Shown: positions 51,563-61,946, numbered from the stretch's first letter. The stretch is 64,000 bases of DNA from Paraburkholderia susongensis (GCF_900177725.1 NZ_FXAT01000001.1:992001-1056000), one strand, 5' to 3'. A program made the numbers and translations. The notes: generated by a model from the letters alone, not told the origin.

Positions 51563-52711
51563 ATGAAGAAGACACTGATGGTCGCTGCCCTCACGGGCGT
51601 TTTCGCAACGGCAGCGCACGCGCAAAGCAGCGTCACCCTGTACGGCTTGATCGACGCGGGCATCACCTATACGAACAACGAGCACGGCCACAGCAACTGG
51701 CAAATGACGAGCGGCTCGGTGAACGGCAGCCGCTTCGGCCTGCGTGGCGCTGAAGACCTCGGCGGCGGTCTGAAGGCTATCTTCACGTTGGAAAACGGCT
51801 TCGGCATCAATGACGGCACGCTCAAGCAGAACAGCCGCATCTTCGGCCGTCAGGCTTTCGTCGGTTTGGCGAGCGACCAGTTCGGCGCCGTCACGCTCGG
51901 CCGTCAATATGACAGCATGGTCGACTACGTCGCCCCGCTGGCTCTGACCGGCACGCAATACGGCGGCACGCAGTTCGCGCACCCGTTCGACAACGACAAC
52001 CTGAACAACTCGTTCCGTATCGACAACTCGATCAAGTATCAGAGCGCAAACTACGGCGGCTTCAAGTTCGGCGCGTTGTACGGCTTCTCGAACCAGGCTG
52101 ACGGCTTCGCGAACAACCGCGCATACAGCGCAGGCGCGTCGTACAACTGGGGCGGCCTGAACGTCGCTGCCGCTTACCTGCAACTGAACAGCAACGGCGC
52201 GACCAGCGCGGCGGCGGCGTTCAACTCGGGTGGCGCGGTGTCGGGCGACAACACGTTCTTCGCGGCCCGCCAGCAAACGTGGGGCGCAGGCGCGAACTAC
52301 GCGTTCGGCCCGGCAACGGTCGGCCTCGTGTACTCGCAGACGAACCTGCACGGTCTGGCCGGTATCAGCCAGAGCGCATCTGGTATCACGGGCGGCGTTG
52401 GCTTCCCGACCAACAGCGCTCAGTTCCAGAACTTCGAAGCCAATGCCCGTTATGCTCTGACGCCGGCACTGAGCCTCGCGGCCGCGTACACGTACACCCG
52501 CGCGAACCTGTCGAGCACGCACGTGCACTGGAATCAGGTCAACCTGCAAACCGCTTATGCGCTGTCCAAGCGTACCGACGTGTACCTGCAGGGCGTCTAT
52601 CAAGCGGCTAATGAAGACTCGATCGTCGATGCCAACATCAACGGCATCGGCGGCGCTTCGGGCAACAACAAGCAAGTCGCTGTGACGGCTGGTCTGCGTC
52701 ACCGCTTCTAA
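51563..52711 (+). CDS. Gram-negative porin (OmpC-like)
   Basis: 382 residues. Signal peptide MKKTLMVAALTGVFATAAHAQ (cleaved after A-H-A), then SSVTLYGLIDAGI, the typical first strand of Burkholderia porins. GSRFGLRGAEDLGGGLKAIF and FGRQAFVGLASDQFGAVTLGRQYD follow, and the final Phe (GLRHRF) is the outer-membrane assembly signal. It forms a 16-strand trimeric channel. GGAG lies eight bases upstream of the ATG. Confidence 0.94.
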   Translation: MKKTLMVAALTGVFATAAHAQSSVTLYGLIDAGITYTNNEHGHSNWQMTSGSVNGSRFGLRGAEDLGGGLKAIFTLENGFGINDGTLKQNSRIFGRQAFVGLASDQFGAVTLGRQYDSMVDYVAPLALTGTQYGGTQFAHPFDNDNLNNSFRIDNSIKYQSANYGGFKFGALYGFSNQADGFANNRAYSAGASYNWGGLNVAAAYLQLNSNGATSAAAAFNSGGAVSGDNTFFAARQQTWGAGANYAFGPATVGLVYSQTNLHGLAGISQSASGITGGVGFPTNSAQFQNFEANARYALTPALSLAAAYTYTRANLSSTHVHWNQVNLQTAYALSKRTDVYLQGVYQAANEDSIVDANINGIGGASGNNKQVAVTAGLRHRF

Positions 52712-52735
52712 AAACTGCGGGAGTATTCGCAGTAG

Positions 52736-52763
52736 AAAGGCGCCGTTCGCGGCGCCTTTTTTT
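52736..52763 (+). terminator. Terminator of the porin gene
   Basis: Stem AAAGGCGCC (52736-52744) with GGCGCCTTT (52751-52759), ending in seven T. Confidence 0.9.
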
Positions 52764-52791
52764 ATGCCTGCTTCGTGCCCGCCTCCGCCGC

Positions 52792-53361
52792 TTAGCCGCC
52801 GTTGTCGGGCCGCGGATACTTGACGTCGAGAATATCGATCGGCTGCGGGCCAGCCGGCGTGAACAGCGTCACCGTGTCGCCGACTTTCGCCTTGAGCAAC
52901 GCGCGCGCAATCGGCGAAATCCAGCTCACGTGCCCGATATCCAGATCGACCTCGTCGATACCGACAATCGTCACGGCGTGCTCTTCGCCATCTTCGGTCG
53001 CATAGTCAACGGTCGCGCCGAAAAACACCTGATCGACGTTTTCCTGCCTGCTGCTATCAACCACCTCGGCGAGATCGAGCCGCTTGGTCAGAAAGCGGAT
53101 GCGCCGGTCGATTTCCCGCAAACGGCGCTTGCCGTAGATGTAATCGCCATTCTCCGAGCGATCGCCGTTCGACGCCGCCCACGATACGAGCTTGACTATA
53201 TCGGGCCGCTCGACATCGATCAGATTCAGCAGCTCATCGCGCATGCGCCGATGGCCGGCGGGCGTAATGTAGTTTTTAGTGCCTGCGGGCACATCGGGCT
53301 GAGCGACGTCGAGATCGTCATCGTTATCTTCGCTCGATTCTTTGACAAAAGCCTTGTTCAT
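52792..53361 (-). CDS. greB: Transcription elongation factor GreB
   Basis: 189 residues. N-terminal coiled coil with the acidic tip: GDRSENGDYIYGKRRLREIDRRIRFL (Asp-Glu pair for RNA cleavage), then the FKBP-like domain (GATVDYATEDGEEHAVTIVG). An acidic N-terminal extension of about 25 residues is common in Burkholderiaceae GreB. It rescues backtracked RNA polymerase. Confidence 0.93.
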   Translation of the reverse strand: MNKAFVKESSEDNDDDLDVAQPDVPAGTKNYITPAGHRRMRDELLNLIDVERPDIVKLVSWAASNGDRSENGDYIYGKRRLREIDRRIRFLTKRLDLAEVVDSSRQENVDQVFFGATVDYATEDGEEHAVTIVGIDEVDLDIGHVSWISPIARALLKAKVGDTVTLFTPAGPQPIDILDVKYPRPDNGG

Positions 53362-53465
53362 AGTGATCCAGTAACGGCAACAAGCAACAACCTTTTAAAA
53401 GGTTACACGATCGGGAGGGCGACACAAATCTCCGTGATAGGCTTCCATTTTCAAAAACCATTGGC

Positions 53466-53471
53466 TATAAT
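53466..53471 (+). promoter_or_regulatory. -10 box of the first tRNA-Arg gene
   Basis: Perfect TATAAT 14 bases before the tRNA; the -35 (TTCCAT) is weak. Confidence 0.5.
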
Positions 53472-53484
53472 CTCGTTTCTGTGT

Positions 53485-53561
53485 GCGGCTGTAGCTCAGT
53501 TGGATAGAGTACTTGGCTACGAACCAAGGGGTCGTGGGTTCGAATCCTGCCAGCCGCACCA
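53485..53561 (+). tRNA. tRNA-Arg (anticodon ACG), copy 1
   Basis: 77 bases including CCA. Stems GCGGCTG/CAGCCGC, T-loop GGTTCGAATCC, anticodon loop CTACGAA giving ACG (53519-53521; A would be inosine, reading CGU, CGC and CGA). Confidence 0.96.
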
Positions 53562-53638
53562 CCTTTTCGAGGGCGTCCCTGCGGGGGCGCCCTCAAGTTT
53601 CACCGGTTTCATTGCAGTAAGCACCATCTGTTTTGCGT

Positions 53639-53715
53639 GCGGCTGTAGCTCAGTTGGATAGAGTACTTGGCTACGAACCAAGGGGTCGTGGGTTCGAATC
53701 CTGCCAGCCGCACCA
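53639..53715 (+). tRNA. tRNA-Arg (anticodon ACG), copy 2
   Basis: Identical over all 77 bases to copy 1, 77 bases downstream. No TATAAT in front, so it is probably read through from copy 1. A strong terminator follows. Confidence 0.96.
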
Positions 53716-53721
53716 CCTATT

Positions 53722-53754
53722 AAGGGCCTTCCAATCGGAAGGCCCTTTGTTTTT
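53722..53754 (+). terminator. Terminator after the tRNA-Arg pair
   Basis: Stem AAGGGCCTTCC (53722-53732) with GGAAGGCCCTT (53737-53747), loop AATC, then TGTTTTT. Confidence 0.88.
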
Positions 53755-53827
53755 CCCGGTGCTTCTCGTCGGGCGCTCGTCAGCCATTCCTGCTCGTAGC
53801 ACGTGTGCCGTTGCGCAACACCCGCAG

Positions 53828-54313
53828 TTATCGCGGCGCCGACTGAATATCTCCGATTTGTCCATTCGGGTTCGGCAGGTCCTCGACAAAGCCCTCTTTC
53901 GTTTGCTCGCCGATCACCACCGCCCGCGTCCCAGCCAGCGCCTGCGACTCGCGCAGCACGTCGCCCACGGTGTCGCCGAAATGGCTTGCGACAAACGCCC
54001 GCAGCAACGCTTCCCGCAAAGACGCTCCTCGCCCCTCCACGGCACGATGCCCGCCCTGGAACTCTGCTACGCATACCGCGCCGTTCTCGTCCTGCTCGCG
54101 CACGTCTAGCCGCCGCGCACGCTCCAGCACCACGACAGCCGTCTCCCATGACGTGGAAGGCGTAAAACGGCCATCCCACGGACGACCGCGGTCATTGCCG
54201 CGGATCGCAACGATCTCGCCACTATCGGTAAAGTAGATTTCGCGCACGAAGTCGTGCAGGCTGCGGGCCACCCAATAGTCGAGCGCCACGCCATCGAGGT
54301 CGGCTACGTTCAT
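53828..54313 (-). CDS. NinX-like (DUF2591) protein
   Basis: 161 residues. Starts MNVADLDGVALDYWVARSLHD, the typical opening of the DUF2591 / phage NinX family, with a FTPSTSWETAVVVLE segment. The family is named after a lambdoid phage gene, but stand-alone chromosomal copies are common in Burkholderiaceae. No phage gene is beside it here. Function unknown. Confidence 0.78.
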   Translation of the reverse strand: MNVADLDGVALDYWVARSLHDFVREIYFTDSGEIVAIRGNDRGRPWDGRFTPSTSWETAVVVLERARRLDVREQDENGAVCVAEFQGGHRAVEGRGASLREALLRAFVASHFGDTVGDVLRESQALAGTRAVVIGEQTKEGFVEDLPNPNGQIGDIQSAPR

Positions 54314-54468
54314 CTGCGTTCTCCCTGGGAGATCAGAGGTGAGACTTGCTCTCTGCCGATGCCCTTAGAGTCACACGAAGGATGCGAAGACCAACCGCGC
54401 GCAACGAGCGCCGGTCAGACGTCGCAACACTCTAAAAGCGCTATCCAGACCCGGCCGAAACACGCGGC

Positions 54469-56829
54469 TCAGTAGTCCGCCCGCTCGCGATCGATACGCA
54501 TGCCGCCCTCGTGGCGGTGGTGCCCTTCTTCGCTCGGCCGCTCACGCACAATGCGCATCACGTCCGGGTTCGTGCGCACGCGGCGCATCACGTTAGCCAG
54601 ATGGACGCGATCGCTGACCTGGATCACGAAGCGCAGCACCGTGGATTCCTGCGACAGGTCTTCGTCCATTGCGATATGGACGATGTTCGCATCCGCCGAC
54701 GTAATATCGGCCGCGACGCGGGCAAACACGCCCTTGGTGTTCTTGACCAGCACCTTCACCGCGACATCGAACAGACGCCCCGGCTGCGGCGCCCACGCGA
54801 CGTCGATCCAGCGGCCCGGATCGCGCCGGTGAATGCGCTGCGCGACGCGGCAATCGGTCGTGTGGATCGCCATGCCGAGGCCGATGCCGATATAGCCCAT
54901 GATGTCGTCACCCGGAATCGGGCGGCAGCAGGCGGACAGTTGCACCGACATGCCCTCGGTGCCCGTAATGACGACCGGCGGCGCATGAGGCGCCGAACCG
55001 GACTCGGAACGCGAGCCGTCGTCGTCGGCGTCGCGCCCGCTCATCAGCACCTCGATGCGCTTGGCCATGACCGCCGCGACACGCCGGCCGAGACCGATAT
55101 CCGCGAAAATTTCCTGACGGTTTTTGTTGCCCGTCCACTGCACGAGCTTTTCCCACGCTTCCGGCGTGACATCCGACAGCGCGAGCCCGTAGCCCTTCAA
55201 TGCCTGATCGACGAGGCGCTCGCCCAACTGCACGGACTCGTTCAGGCGCATCGTCTTCAGGTAATGACGGATCGCCGAGCGCGCCTTGCCGCTGCGCACG
55301 AAGCCGAGCCACGCGGGATTCGGCTTCGAATACGGCGCCGTGATGACCTCGACGATATCGCCGCTCTTCAGCTCGGTACGCAGCGGCAGCAATTCGTTGT
55401 TGATCTTCACGGCGACGCACTGGTTGCCGAGGTCGCTGTGGATCGAATACGCGAAGTCGAGCGCCGTGGCGCCGCGCGGCAGCGCCATGATCTTCGACTT
55501 CGGCGTGAACACGTAGACCGCGTCCGGGAACAGGTCGATCTTGACGTGCTCGAGGAATTCGCTCGAGTCGCCCGCTTCGCTCTGAATGTCGAGCAGCGAC
55601 TTCAGCCACTGATGCGCGCGCTTCTGCACGTCGTTCAGGTCCGCGCTGCCGTTCTTGTACAGCCAGTGCGCGGCGACGCCCGCTTCGGCGATCTCGTGCA
55701 TCTTGCGCGTGCGCACCTGGAACTCGATCGGCGCGCCGAACGGGCCGACTAGCGTGGTGTGCAGCGACTGGTAGCCGTTCACCTTCGGGATCGCGATGTA
55801 GTCCTTGAACTTGCCCGGCACGGGCTTGAAGAGCGCGTGCAGCGCGCCGATACAGGTGTAGCACTCGAGCGCGTTCTCGACGACTACGCGAAACCCGTAC
55901 ACGTCTAGCACCTGCGAGAACGACAACTGCTTGTCGCGCATCTTCTTGTAGATACTGAAGATGGTTTTCTCGCGGCCGGTGACTTCCGCGTCGATCTTCG
56001 CGTCCGCGATTGCGCGCTGCACCGATTCGAGAATCTTGCTGACCACCTCGCGCCGGTTGCCGCGCGCCGCCTTGACGGCTTTTTCGAGCGTGGCGTAACG
56101 GTGCGGGTTGAAGTTCGCGAAGCTCAGGTCCTGCAACTCGCGATAGGTGTTGTTCAGGCCGAGCCGATGGGCGATCGGCGCGTAAATATCGAGCGTTTCG
56201 CGCGCCACGCGGCGGCGCTTTTCCGGCGGCACGGCGCCGAGCGTGCGCATGTTGTGCAGGCGGTCGGCGAGCTTGACCAGAATCACGCGAACGTCGCGCG
56301 CCATCGCAAGCAGCATCTTGCGGAAGTTTTCCGCCTGCGCTTCCTCGCGATTGCGAAACTCCATCTTGTCCAGCTTCGACAAGCCATCGACCAGTTCCGC
56401 GACCTTCGCGCCGAACCGCTCGGCGAGTTCGGCCTTGGTCACGCCCTGGTCTTCCATCACGTCATGCAGCAGCGCCGCCATGATCGACTGCGCGTCGAGA
56501 TTCCAGCCGGCGCACATTTCCGCGACGGCGACAGGATGCGTGATGTAGGGCTCGCCACTCTGGCGATACTGGCCGAGGTGGGCTTCGTCGCTGAAATGGA
56601 AAGCCGCCTTGATGTCCTTGATCTCTTCCGGCTGCAGATAGCCGGACAACACGGACGTCAGTTTGGCGATGGAGACGACGTCATGCCGGCGCGGCTGCTC
56701 CGGCGTGGCGGTCGGTCCGAACAGGTGGCGAAACGACTGTTCGAGGACCGCGTCGATGTATTTGCGTGCAGACGAAGGCGAATCGGCGTCGTGTTCCGCT
56801 TCCGTGGCGGTGGGCGGGGTAGCACTCAT
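54469..56829 (-). CDS. spoT: Bifunctional (p)ppGpp synthetase/hydrolase SpoT
   Basis: 786 residues. HD hydrolase domain with HDVMED (about 109-114); synthetase domain with FKDYIAIPKVNGYQSLHTT and the catalytic Glu in EFQVRTRKMHEIAE; TGS domain VFTPKSKIMALPRGATALDFAYSIHSDLG; C-terminal zinc-finger/ACT regions. Both active sites are intact, so it should make and break (p)ppGpp. Follows rpoZ, as in other beta-proteobacteria. Confidence 0.95.
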   Translation of the reverse strand: MSATPPTATEAEHDADSPSSARKYIDAVLEQSFRHLFGPTATPEQPRRHDVVSIAKLTSVLSGYLQPEEIKDIKAAFHFSDEAHLGQYRQSGEPYITHPVAVAEMCAGWNLDAQSIMAALLHDVMEDQGVTKAELAERFGAKVAELVDGLSKLDKMEFRNREEAQAENFRKMLLAMARDVRVILVKLADRLHNMRTLGAVPPEKRRRVARETLDIYAPIAHRLGLNNTYRELQDLSFANFNPHRYATLEKAVKAARGNRREVVSKILESVQRAIADAKIDAEVTGREKTIFSIYKKMRDKQLSFSQVLDVYGFRVVVENALECYTCIGALHALFKPVPGKFKDYIAIPKVNGYQSLHTTLVGPFGAPIEFQVRTRKMHEIAEAGVAAHWLYKNGSADLNDVQKRAHQWLKSLLDIQSEAGDSSEFLEHVKIDLFPDAVYVFTPKSKIMALPRGATALDFAYSIHSDLGNQCVAVKINNELLPLRTELKSGDIVEVITAPYSKPNPAWLGFVRSGKARSAIRHYLKTMRLNESVQLGERLVDQALKGYGLALSDVTPEAWEKLVQWTGNKNRQEIFADIGLGRRVAAVMAKRIEVLMSGRDADDDGSRSESGSAPHAPPVVITGTEGMSVQLSACCRPIPGDDIMGYIGIGLGMAIHTTDCRVAQRIHRRDPGRWIDVAWAPQPGRLFDVAVKVLVKNTKGVFARVAADITSADANIVHIAMDEDLSQESTVLRFVIQVSDRVHLANVMRRVRTNPDVMRIVRERPSEEGHHRHEGGMRIDRERADY

Positions 56830-56927
56830 GGTCGCCTCCGGTAGCGGTCAGGGTTGGACGCGGGTCTGCACGTTGAGCAATCCGGTAGGCAAATACCGGG
56901 CAAATCGAAAACGAAAAACAGTGCGCC

Positions 56928-57131
56928 TTAGACCGGCACCTTCTTCAGCATTTCGACGCCAACCTGGCCCGACGCGATTTCACGCAGCGCGAGGACGGTG
57001 GGCTTGTCGCGGCTTTCGATCTTCGGCGTGTGGCCTTGGGCGAGCTGACGCGCGCGATAGGTCGCGGCAAGCGCGAGTTCGAAACGATTCGGGATCTGTT
57101 TGAGGCAGTCTTCGACGGTAATGCGGGCCAT
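56928..57131 (-). CDS. rpoZ: RNA polymerase omega subunit
   Basis: 67 residues, [30 protein letters not shown] with [13 protein letters not shown]: standard omega sequence. It sits between gmk and spoT in the usual order. Confidence 0.95.
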   Translation of the reverse strand: MARITVEDCLKQIPNRFELALAATYRARQLAQGHTPKIESRDKPTVLALREIASGQVGVEMLKKVPV

Positions 57132-57191
57132 GTTGGGTTCCTTCTCAGTATGTTGCTTATTCTACCTTATGTGCTCGACACGACGCCGCGC

Positions 57192-57872
57192 TCAGGCGTG
57201 CGGCAGGTGGATGCCGAGCTGCATGAAAAGCTGCGTGTGACGTGCGTACTGCGAGGCGAAGCGCGAGCGCGTCGCGCCGACGAGGCAACGCAGTTCGGCG
57301 AGCGCGCGATCGAAATTCTCGTTGATCACGACGTACTCCGCCTCGGCCGCGTGCGCCATCTCGCCGCCGGCCGCGAGCAGGCGCCGTGTGATGACATTCG
57401 GCTCGTCCTGGCCGCGCTTTTTCAGACGCTCTTCGAGCGCTTCGAGCGACGGCGGCAGGATGAAAATTTCGACCGCGTTGTGGAACTGCTTCTTCACCTG
57501 CTGCGCGCCCTGCCAGTCGATTTCGAGCAGCACGTCATGGCCGCTTTTCATCTGGTCCTCGATCCACACGCGCGAGGTGCCGTAGTAGTTGCCGTGCACT
57601 TCCGCGCTTTCGAGGAACTCGCCCGTGTCATGGCGCTGCATGAAGTCTTCGACGGTCGTGAAGTGATAGTGCTCGCCGTCCTGCTCCTTCGGACGCGGCG
57701 GGCGCGTCGTGTACGAGATCGACAGACGGATCGCGTCGTCGCCCGCGAGCAGCGCGTTCACGAGCGTCGACTTGCCGGCGCCCGACGGCGCGACGACCAT
57801 GAACAGATTGCCGGGATAAGCACCCGCATAGGGATGGCGCGAGGCGCCGGTTTCGCGTGTGTGGTCGGTCAT
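57192..57872 (-). CDS. gmk: Guanylate kinase
   Basis: 226 residues. P-loop [17 protein letters not shown] (about 28-44), GMP-binding [19 protein letters not shown], then [10 protein letters not shown]. It phosphorylates GMP to GDP. About 20 residues longer at the N-terminus than the E. coli enzyme. Confidence 0.95.
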   Translation of the reverse strand: MTDHTRETGASRHPYAGAYPGNLFMVVAPSGAGKSTLVNALLAGDDAIRLSISYTTRPPRPKEQDGEHYHFTTVEDFMQRHDTGEFLESAEVHGNYYGTSRVWIEDQMKSGHDVLLEIDWQGAQQVKKQFHNAVEIFILPPSLEALEERLKKRGQDEPNVITRRLLAAGGEMAHAAEAEYVVINENFDRALAELRCLVGATRSRFASQYARHTQLFMQLGIHLPHA

Positions 57873-57891
57873 GATGTGTCGTACTCCAGCC

Positions 57892-58815
57892 TTATTCGAG
57901 ATTCTGTACCTGCTCGCGCATCTGTTCGATCAGGAGCTTCAGCGTCATCGACGAATCCGCGAGTTCCTTCGCCGCCGCCTTCGAGCCGAGCGTGTTCGCT
58001 TCGCGGTTCAGCTCCTGCATCATGAAGTCGAGCCGCTTGCCGACCTTGCCGCCCTTCTCGATCACGTGACGCGTTTCGTTCAGGTGAGCCGTGAGGCGCG
58101 ACAGTTCTTCGGCGATGTCGATGCGAATGCCGTACATCGTCACTTCCTGGCGAATCCGTTCGTTGATCTCTTCGCGCGAGACGATCGTCGCGGCCGCATC
58201 GGGCGCGGCAATGCCGAGCGCCTCTTGCAACCGCTCGACGATCTTCTGCTGATGCCGCGCAATCAGTTCGGGCACGAGCGGTGTGATCTTCGTGACGATC
58301 GCTTCCATTTCGGTGACGTTCGCGAGCAGCATGTTCGCGAGTTGCGCGCCTTCGCGCGCGCGCACGTCGATGAGGTCGGTGATCGCCTGCTTGCCGCACG
58401 CGAGCACCGCATCGCGCAGCGTCTCGGGGGCGACGCCGCTTTCGGCGAGCACGCCCGGCCAGCGCAGGATTTCACCGGTGCGCAGACGCCCGGCCTCTGG
58501 AAACGTCGAGAGCACCGCGCGCTCGAGCAGCGCGAGTTGCGCGAGCGCCTCGCGGTTGATCGCGCCCGCGTTCGCGGACTGCTCGCTGCGCTGCAGATTG
58601 ATGCGAATGTCGACCTTGCCGCGCGAGAGCTTGTTCATCAGCATCTCGCGCAGCGTCGGTTCGCAGACGCGCACGTCTTCCGGCATGCGGAAGTTCAGAT
58701 CGAGAAAGCGCGAGTTCACCGTGCGCAATTCGACCGACACGCTCACGCCGCCAGTGCCCGAAGCCGCCACGAGTTCGCGCGTGGCGCTCGCATAGCCAGT
58801 CATGCTGTAGATCAT
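57892..58815 (-). CDS. YicC-family endoribonuclease
   Basis: 307 residues from ATG 58815 ([15 protein letters not shown], the universal YicC start). C-terminal DUF1732 region ends with [31 protein letters not shown]. The family has been shown to be an RNase. Located upstream of gmk in the same direction; divergent from rph. Confidence 0.9.
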   Translation of the reverse strand: MIYSMTGYASATRELVAASGTGGVSVSVELRTVNSRFLDLNFRMPEDVRVCEPTLREMLMNKLSRGKVDIRINLQRSEQSANAGAINREALAQLALLERAVLSTFPEAGRLRTGEILRWPGVLAESGVAPETLRDAVLACGKQAITDLIDVRAREGAQLANMLLANVTEMEAIVTKITPLVPELIARHQQKIVERLQEALGIAAPDAAATIVSREEINERIRQEVTMYGIRIDIAEELSRLTAHLNETRHVIEKGGKVGKRLDFMMQELNREANTLGSKAAAKELADSSMTLKLLIEQMREQVQNLE

Positions 58816-59028
58816 CGTATTTCTCGCGATTGCGGCCATGCGTGCGACGATGGCCTGAGAAGCGGATCGCCCGGCGTGTACGAGACGCGAGGCGGGGAAC
58901 CGTCATTATCCCATTTCTCCACGCGCGACTTCGCGCATCGTCCGCACGCGCCACCGCCCTACCCGATCGGCGGTAAAATTGCGCTTTTCCCTCCACCCCT
59001 CTTCCGGCCTACTTCGACCCATTCCGAC

Positions 59029-59766
59029 ATGAGCAACGACCCCCAACGCCCCAGCGGCCGCCAGGCCAACCAGTTGCGCGACGTGCGCATCACGCGTCAT
59101 TACACGAAGCACGCGGAGGGCTCGGTGCTGGTCGAATTCGGCGACACCAAGGTCATCTGCACCGCGAGCGTCGCCGAGAGCGTGCCGCCGTTTCTGCGCG
59201 ACCGCGGCCAGGGCTGGCTCACCGCCGAATACGGCATGCTGCCGCGCGCCACGCACACGCGCAGCGACCGCGAAGCCGCACGCGGGAAGCAGACCGGCCG
59301 CACGCAGGAAATCCAGCGGCTGATCGGCCGCGCGCTGCGCTCGGTGTTCGATCTCGAGAAGCTCGGCGCGCGCACGATCAATATCGATTGCGACGTGATC
59401 CAGGCCGATGGCGGCACGCGCACGGCGAGCATCACGGGCGCGTTCGTCGCGGCGCACGACGCGGTCGCGAAGCTGCTTGCCACGGGCCGCATCGAAAGCT
59501 CGCCGATCAGCGATTACGTCGCCGCGATTTCAGTGGGCGTCTACGACGGACAGCCGGTGCTCGACCTCGACTACGACGAAGATTCGCAGTGCGACACCGA
59601 CATGAACGTCGTGATGACGGGCTCGGGCGGCTTCGTCGAAGTTCAGGGCACCGCCGAAGGCGCGGCGTTCTCGCGCGCCGAAATGAACGCGCTGCTCGAT
59701 CTCGCGAGCGACGGCATCAGCACGCTGATCGCGAAGCAGAAGCAGGCGCTGGGAGTAGAGCAGTGA
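59029..59766 (+). CDS. rph: Ribonuclease PH
   Basis: 245 residues from ATG 59029. [41 protein letters not shown] at the start, then [14 protein letters not shown] and [19 protein letters not shown] with the phosphate-binding Asp/Arg residues. It trims tRNA 3' ends phosphorolytically. The frame is open upstream but that part lies over yicC on the other strand. Followed by rdgB with a GTGA overlap. Confidence 0.95.
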   Translation: MSNDPQRPSGRQANQLRDVRITRHYTKHAEGSVLVEFGDTKVICTASVAESVPPFLRDRGQGWLTAEYGMLPRATHTRSDREAARGKQTGRTQEIQRLIGRALRSVFDLEKLGARTINIDCDVIQADGGTRTASITGAFVAAHDAVAKLLATGRIESSPISDYVAAISVGVYDGQPVLDLDYDEDSQCDTDMNVVMTGSGGFVEVQGTAEGAAFSRAEMNALLDLASDGISTLIAKQKQALGVEQ

Positions 59767-60458
59767 GTGAGGTTCGCCAAGACAGCGGCGCGAACAATGC
59801 CGACGGAGCAAACAGCGCCAACGGCTCAAACGGCGCGGCCTCGCCGTTGAACACACCGCTGAAAAAAGTCGTGCTCGCCTCGAACAACGCGGGCAAGCTG
59901 CGCGAATTCGCGGCGCTGCTCGGCGCGGCCGGCATCGAGCTGATCGCGCAAGGCGAGCTGAACGTGCCGGAAGCGGAAGAGCCGCACCCGACCTTCGTCG
60001 AAAACGCGCTGACCAAGGCGCGCCATGCGGCGAAGCTCACCGGCCTGCCTGCGCTCGCCGACGACTCGGGTCTCTGCGTGCGCGCACTGCGCGGCGCGCC
60101 GGGCGTCTATTCGGCGCGCTATGCGCAACTCGCCGGCGGAGAAAAAAGCGACGCGGCCAACAACGCACGCCTTGTCGCCGAGTTGCGGCACGAAAGCGAT
60201 CGGCGCGGCTATTACTACTGCGTGCTCGCGCTCGTGCGTCACGCGGACGACCCCGAACCGCTGATCGCCGAAGGCCGCTGGCACGGCGAAATTCTCGACG
60301 CTCCGCGTGGCGAACACGGCTTCGGCTACGACCCGTACTTCTACTTGCCGTCACTGAACGCGAGCGCCGCCGAGCTCGAGCCCGCGATGAAGAACGCGAG
60401 CAGCCATCGCGCCATCGCGTTGCGGCAACTGCTCGCGCGTCTGTCGGAGGAAGCGTGA
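59763..60458 (+). CDS. rdgB: Non-canonical purine NTP pyrophosphatase (RdgB/HAM1)
   Basis: 231 residues from GTG 59763, which overlaps the rph stop and has GGGAG seven bases upstream. An Ala/Asn/Gly-rich extension of about 30 residues precedes the conserved start [14 protein letters not shown]. The active-site region [15 protein letters not shown] and GYDPYF follow. It removes ITP and XTP from nucleotide pools. Confidence 0.93.
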   Translation: MSEVRQDSGANNADGANSANGSNGAASPLNTPLKKVVLASNNAGKLREFAALLGAAGIELIAQGELNVPEAEEPHPTFVENALTKARHAAKLTGLPALADDSGLCVRALRGAPGVYSARYAQLAGGEKSDAANNARLVAELRHESDRRGYYYCVLALVRHADDPEPLIAEGRWHGEILDAPRGEHGFGYDPYFYLPSLNASAAELEPAMKNASSHRAIALRQLLARLSEEA

Positions 60459-61684
60459 TTCCGATCAGGCCCACGCCGGCGGAGGTCGGCAACGGCGTCA
60501 TCAAGGCGTTCACGTCGCCGGGCAGCATTCGCCTGACGTCGCTGCCGCCGCTTGCGCTCTACGTGCATTTTCCGTGGTGCGTGCGCAAGTGCCCGTATTG
60601 CGATTTCAACTCGCACGAGTGGAAAGGCGAGACGTTTCCGGAGCGCGACTACCTCGACGCGCTGCGCGCCGATCTCGAGATGGCGCTGCCGCTCGTCTGG
60701 GGCCGCCAGGTGCATACGGTGTTTATCGGCGGGGGCACGCCGAGCCTGCTGTCGGCGGCGGGGCTCGACCGCATGCTGTCGGACATCCGCGCGCTGCTGC
60801 CGCTCGACGCCGACGCGGAGATCACGCTCGAAGCGAACCCCGGCACGTTCGAAGCCGACAAGTTCGCGCAGTTTCGCGCGAGTGGCGTGAACCGGCTCTC
60901 TGTGGGCATCCAGAGTTTCAACGAAGCGCACCTCAAAGCGCTCGGCCGGATTCACGACACGGCACAGGCGCGCCATGCGGTCGAAGTCGCCGCGACCACG
61001 TTCGACAACTTCAACCTCGACCTGATGTTCGCGCTGCCGCAGCAAACGCTCGCCGAATGCCAGGCCGACGTCGAAACGGCGCTGTCGTTCGCGCCGCCGC
61101 ATCTGTCGCTGTACCACCTCACGCTCGAGCCGAACACGCTGTTCGCGAAATTTCCGCCGGCGTTACCCGACGACGACGCCTCCGCTGATATGCAGGACTG
61201 GATTCATCAACGCACGGCGGAGGCCGGCTACGAACGCTACGAGGTATCGGCGTATGCGCGGCCGCACCGGCAGAGCAAACACAATCTGAACTACTGGCGC
61301 TTCGGCGACTATCTCGGCATCGGCGCAGGCGCGCATACGAAGCTGTCGTTCCCGAACCGCGTGCTGCGTCAGGCGCGCTACAAGCATCCCGCGACGTTCA
61401 TCGAGCAGGCGAAGGCCGGCACGGCCGTACAGGAAGAGCACGAGGTCGGGCCACGCGATCTGCCGTTCGAGTTCATGCTGAACGCACTGCGGCTCGTGGA
61501 AGGGTTTCCGGTGCATCGATTCGCCGAGCGCACCGGCCTTTCGATGACGTCGATCGAACCGGCGTTGCAGGAAGCCGAACGGCGCAAGCTCATCACGCGC
61601 GACCACGAAAGGATTGCGCCGACGCCGTTGGGCCAGGCGTTCCTGAACGACTTGCAGGCGCTGTTTCTGAAAGATCCGCAGTGA
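60455..61684 (+). CDS. hemW: Radical SAM heme chaperone HemW
   Basis: 409 residues from GTG 60455 (overlapping the rdgB stop). Radical SAM cluster CVRKCPYC (CxxxCxxC), then IGGGTPSLL and the HemW C-terminal domain with GAGAHTKL. HemW inserts heme into respiratory enzymes; it lacks the extra Cys of HemN coproporphyrinogen dehydrogenase. Third gene of the rph-rdgB-hemW operon. Confidence 0.93.
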   Translation: MIPIRPTPAEVGNGVIKAFTSPGSIRLTSLPPLALYVHFPWCVRKCPYCDFNSHEWKGETFPERDYLDALRADLEMALPLVWGRQVHTVFIGGGTPSLLSAAGLDRMLSDIRALLPLDADAEITLEANPGTFEADKFAQFRASGVNRLSVGIQSFNEAHLKALGRIHDTAQARHAVEVAATTFDNFNLDLMFALPQQTLAECQADVETALSFAPPHLSLYHLTLEPNTLFAKFPPALPDDDASADMQDWIHQRTAEAGYERYEVSAYARPHRQSKHNLNYWRFGDYLGIGAGAHTKLSFPNRVLRQARYKHPATFIEQAKAGTAVQEEHEVGPRDLPFEFMLNALRLVEGFPVHRFAERTGLSMTSIEPALQEAERRKLITRDHERIAPTPLGQAFLNDLQALFLKDPQ

Positions 61685-61749
61685 TTCGCTGTGGTTGAGG
61701 CTCAACCTGACCCCGCGGCCGGCAGTTTTCAGGTTACAATTTAGGGCTT

Positions 61750-61839
61750 GGAGGTGTGGCCGAGTGGTTTAAGGCACCGGTCTTGAAAACCGGCGAAGGA
61801 GCAATCTTTCCGTGAGTTCGAATCTCACCGCCTCCGCCA
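61750..61839 (+). tRNA. tRNA-Ser (anticodon TGA)
   Basis: 90 bases with CCA; long variable arm as in class II tRNAs. Acceptor GGAGGTG/CGCCTCC, anticodon loop CTTGAAA giving TGA (61784-61786), reading UCA. Confidence 0.95.
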
Positions 61840-61908
61840 TACAGCCTTACTGAATAAGGCTTTCAGGGAAGCAGCAGCGAATCCCCCAAGTTTTGCCCCA
61901 TATTTGAC

Positions 61909-61946
61909 GCGCACACTGTCACGGACGTGTGCGCGTTTTGTTTTTT
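61909..61946 (+). terminator. Terminator after tRNA-Ser
   Basis: Stem GCGCACAC (61909-61916) with GTGTGCGC (61927-61934), then GTTTTGTTTTTT. A weaker hairpin lies at 61843-61861. Confidence 0.75.

Noticed and set aside
53828..54313. Prophage signal from the NinX-like gene
   Set aside because: Single gene between housekeeping genes; no integrase, capsid or lysis gene nearby.
57859..59028. Long upstream extension of the rph frame
   Set aside because: Lies antisense over yicC; RNase PH proteins start with the [15 protein letters not shown] sequence at 59029.
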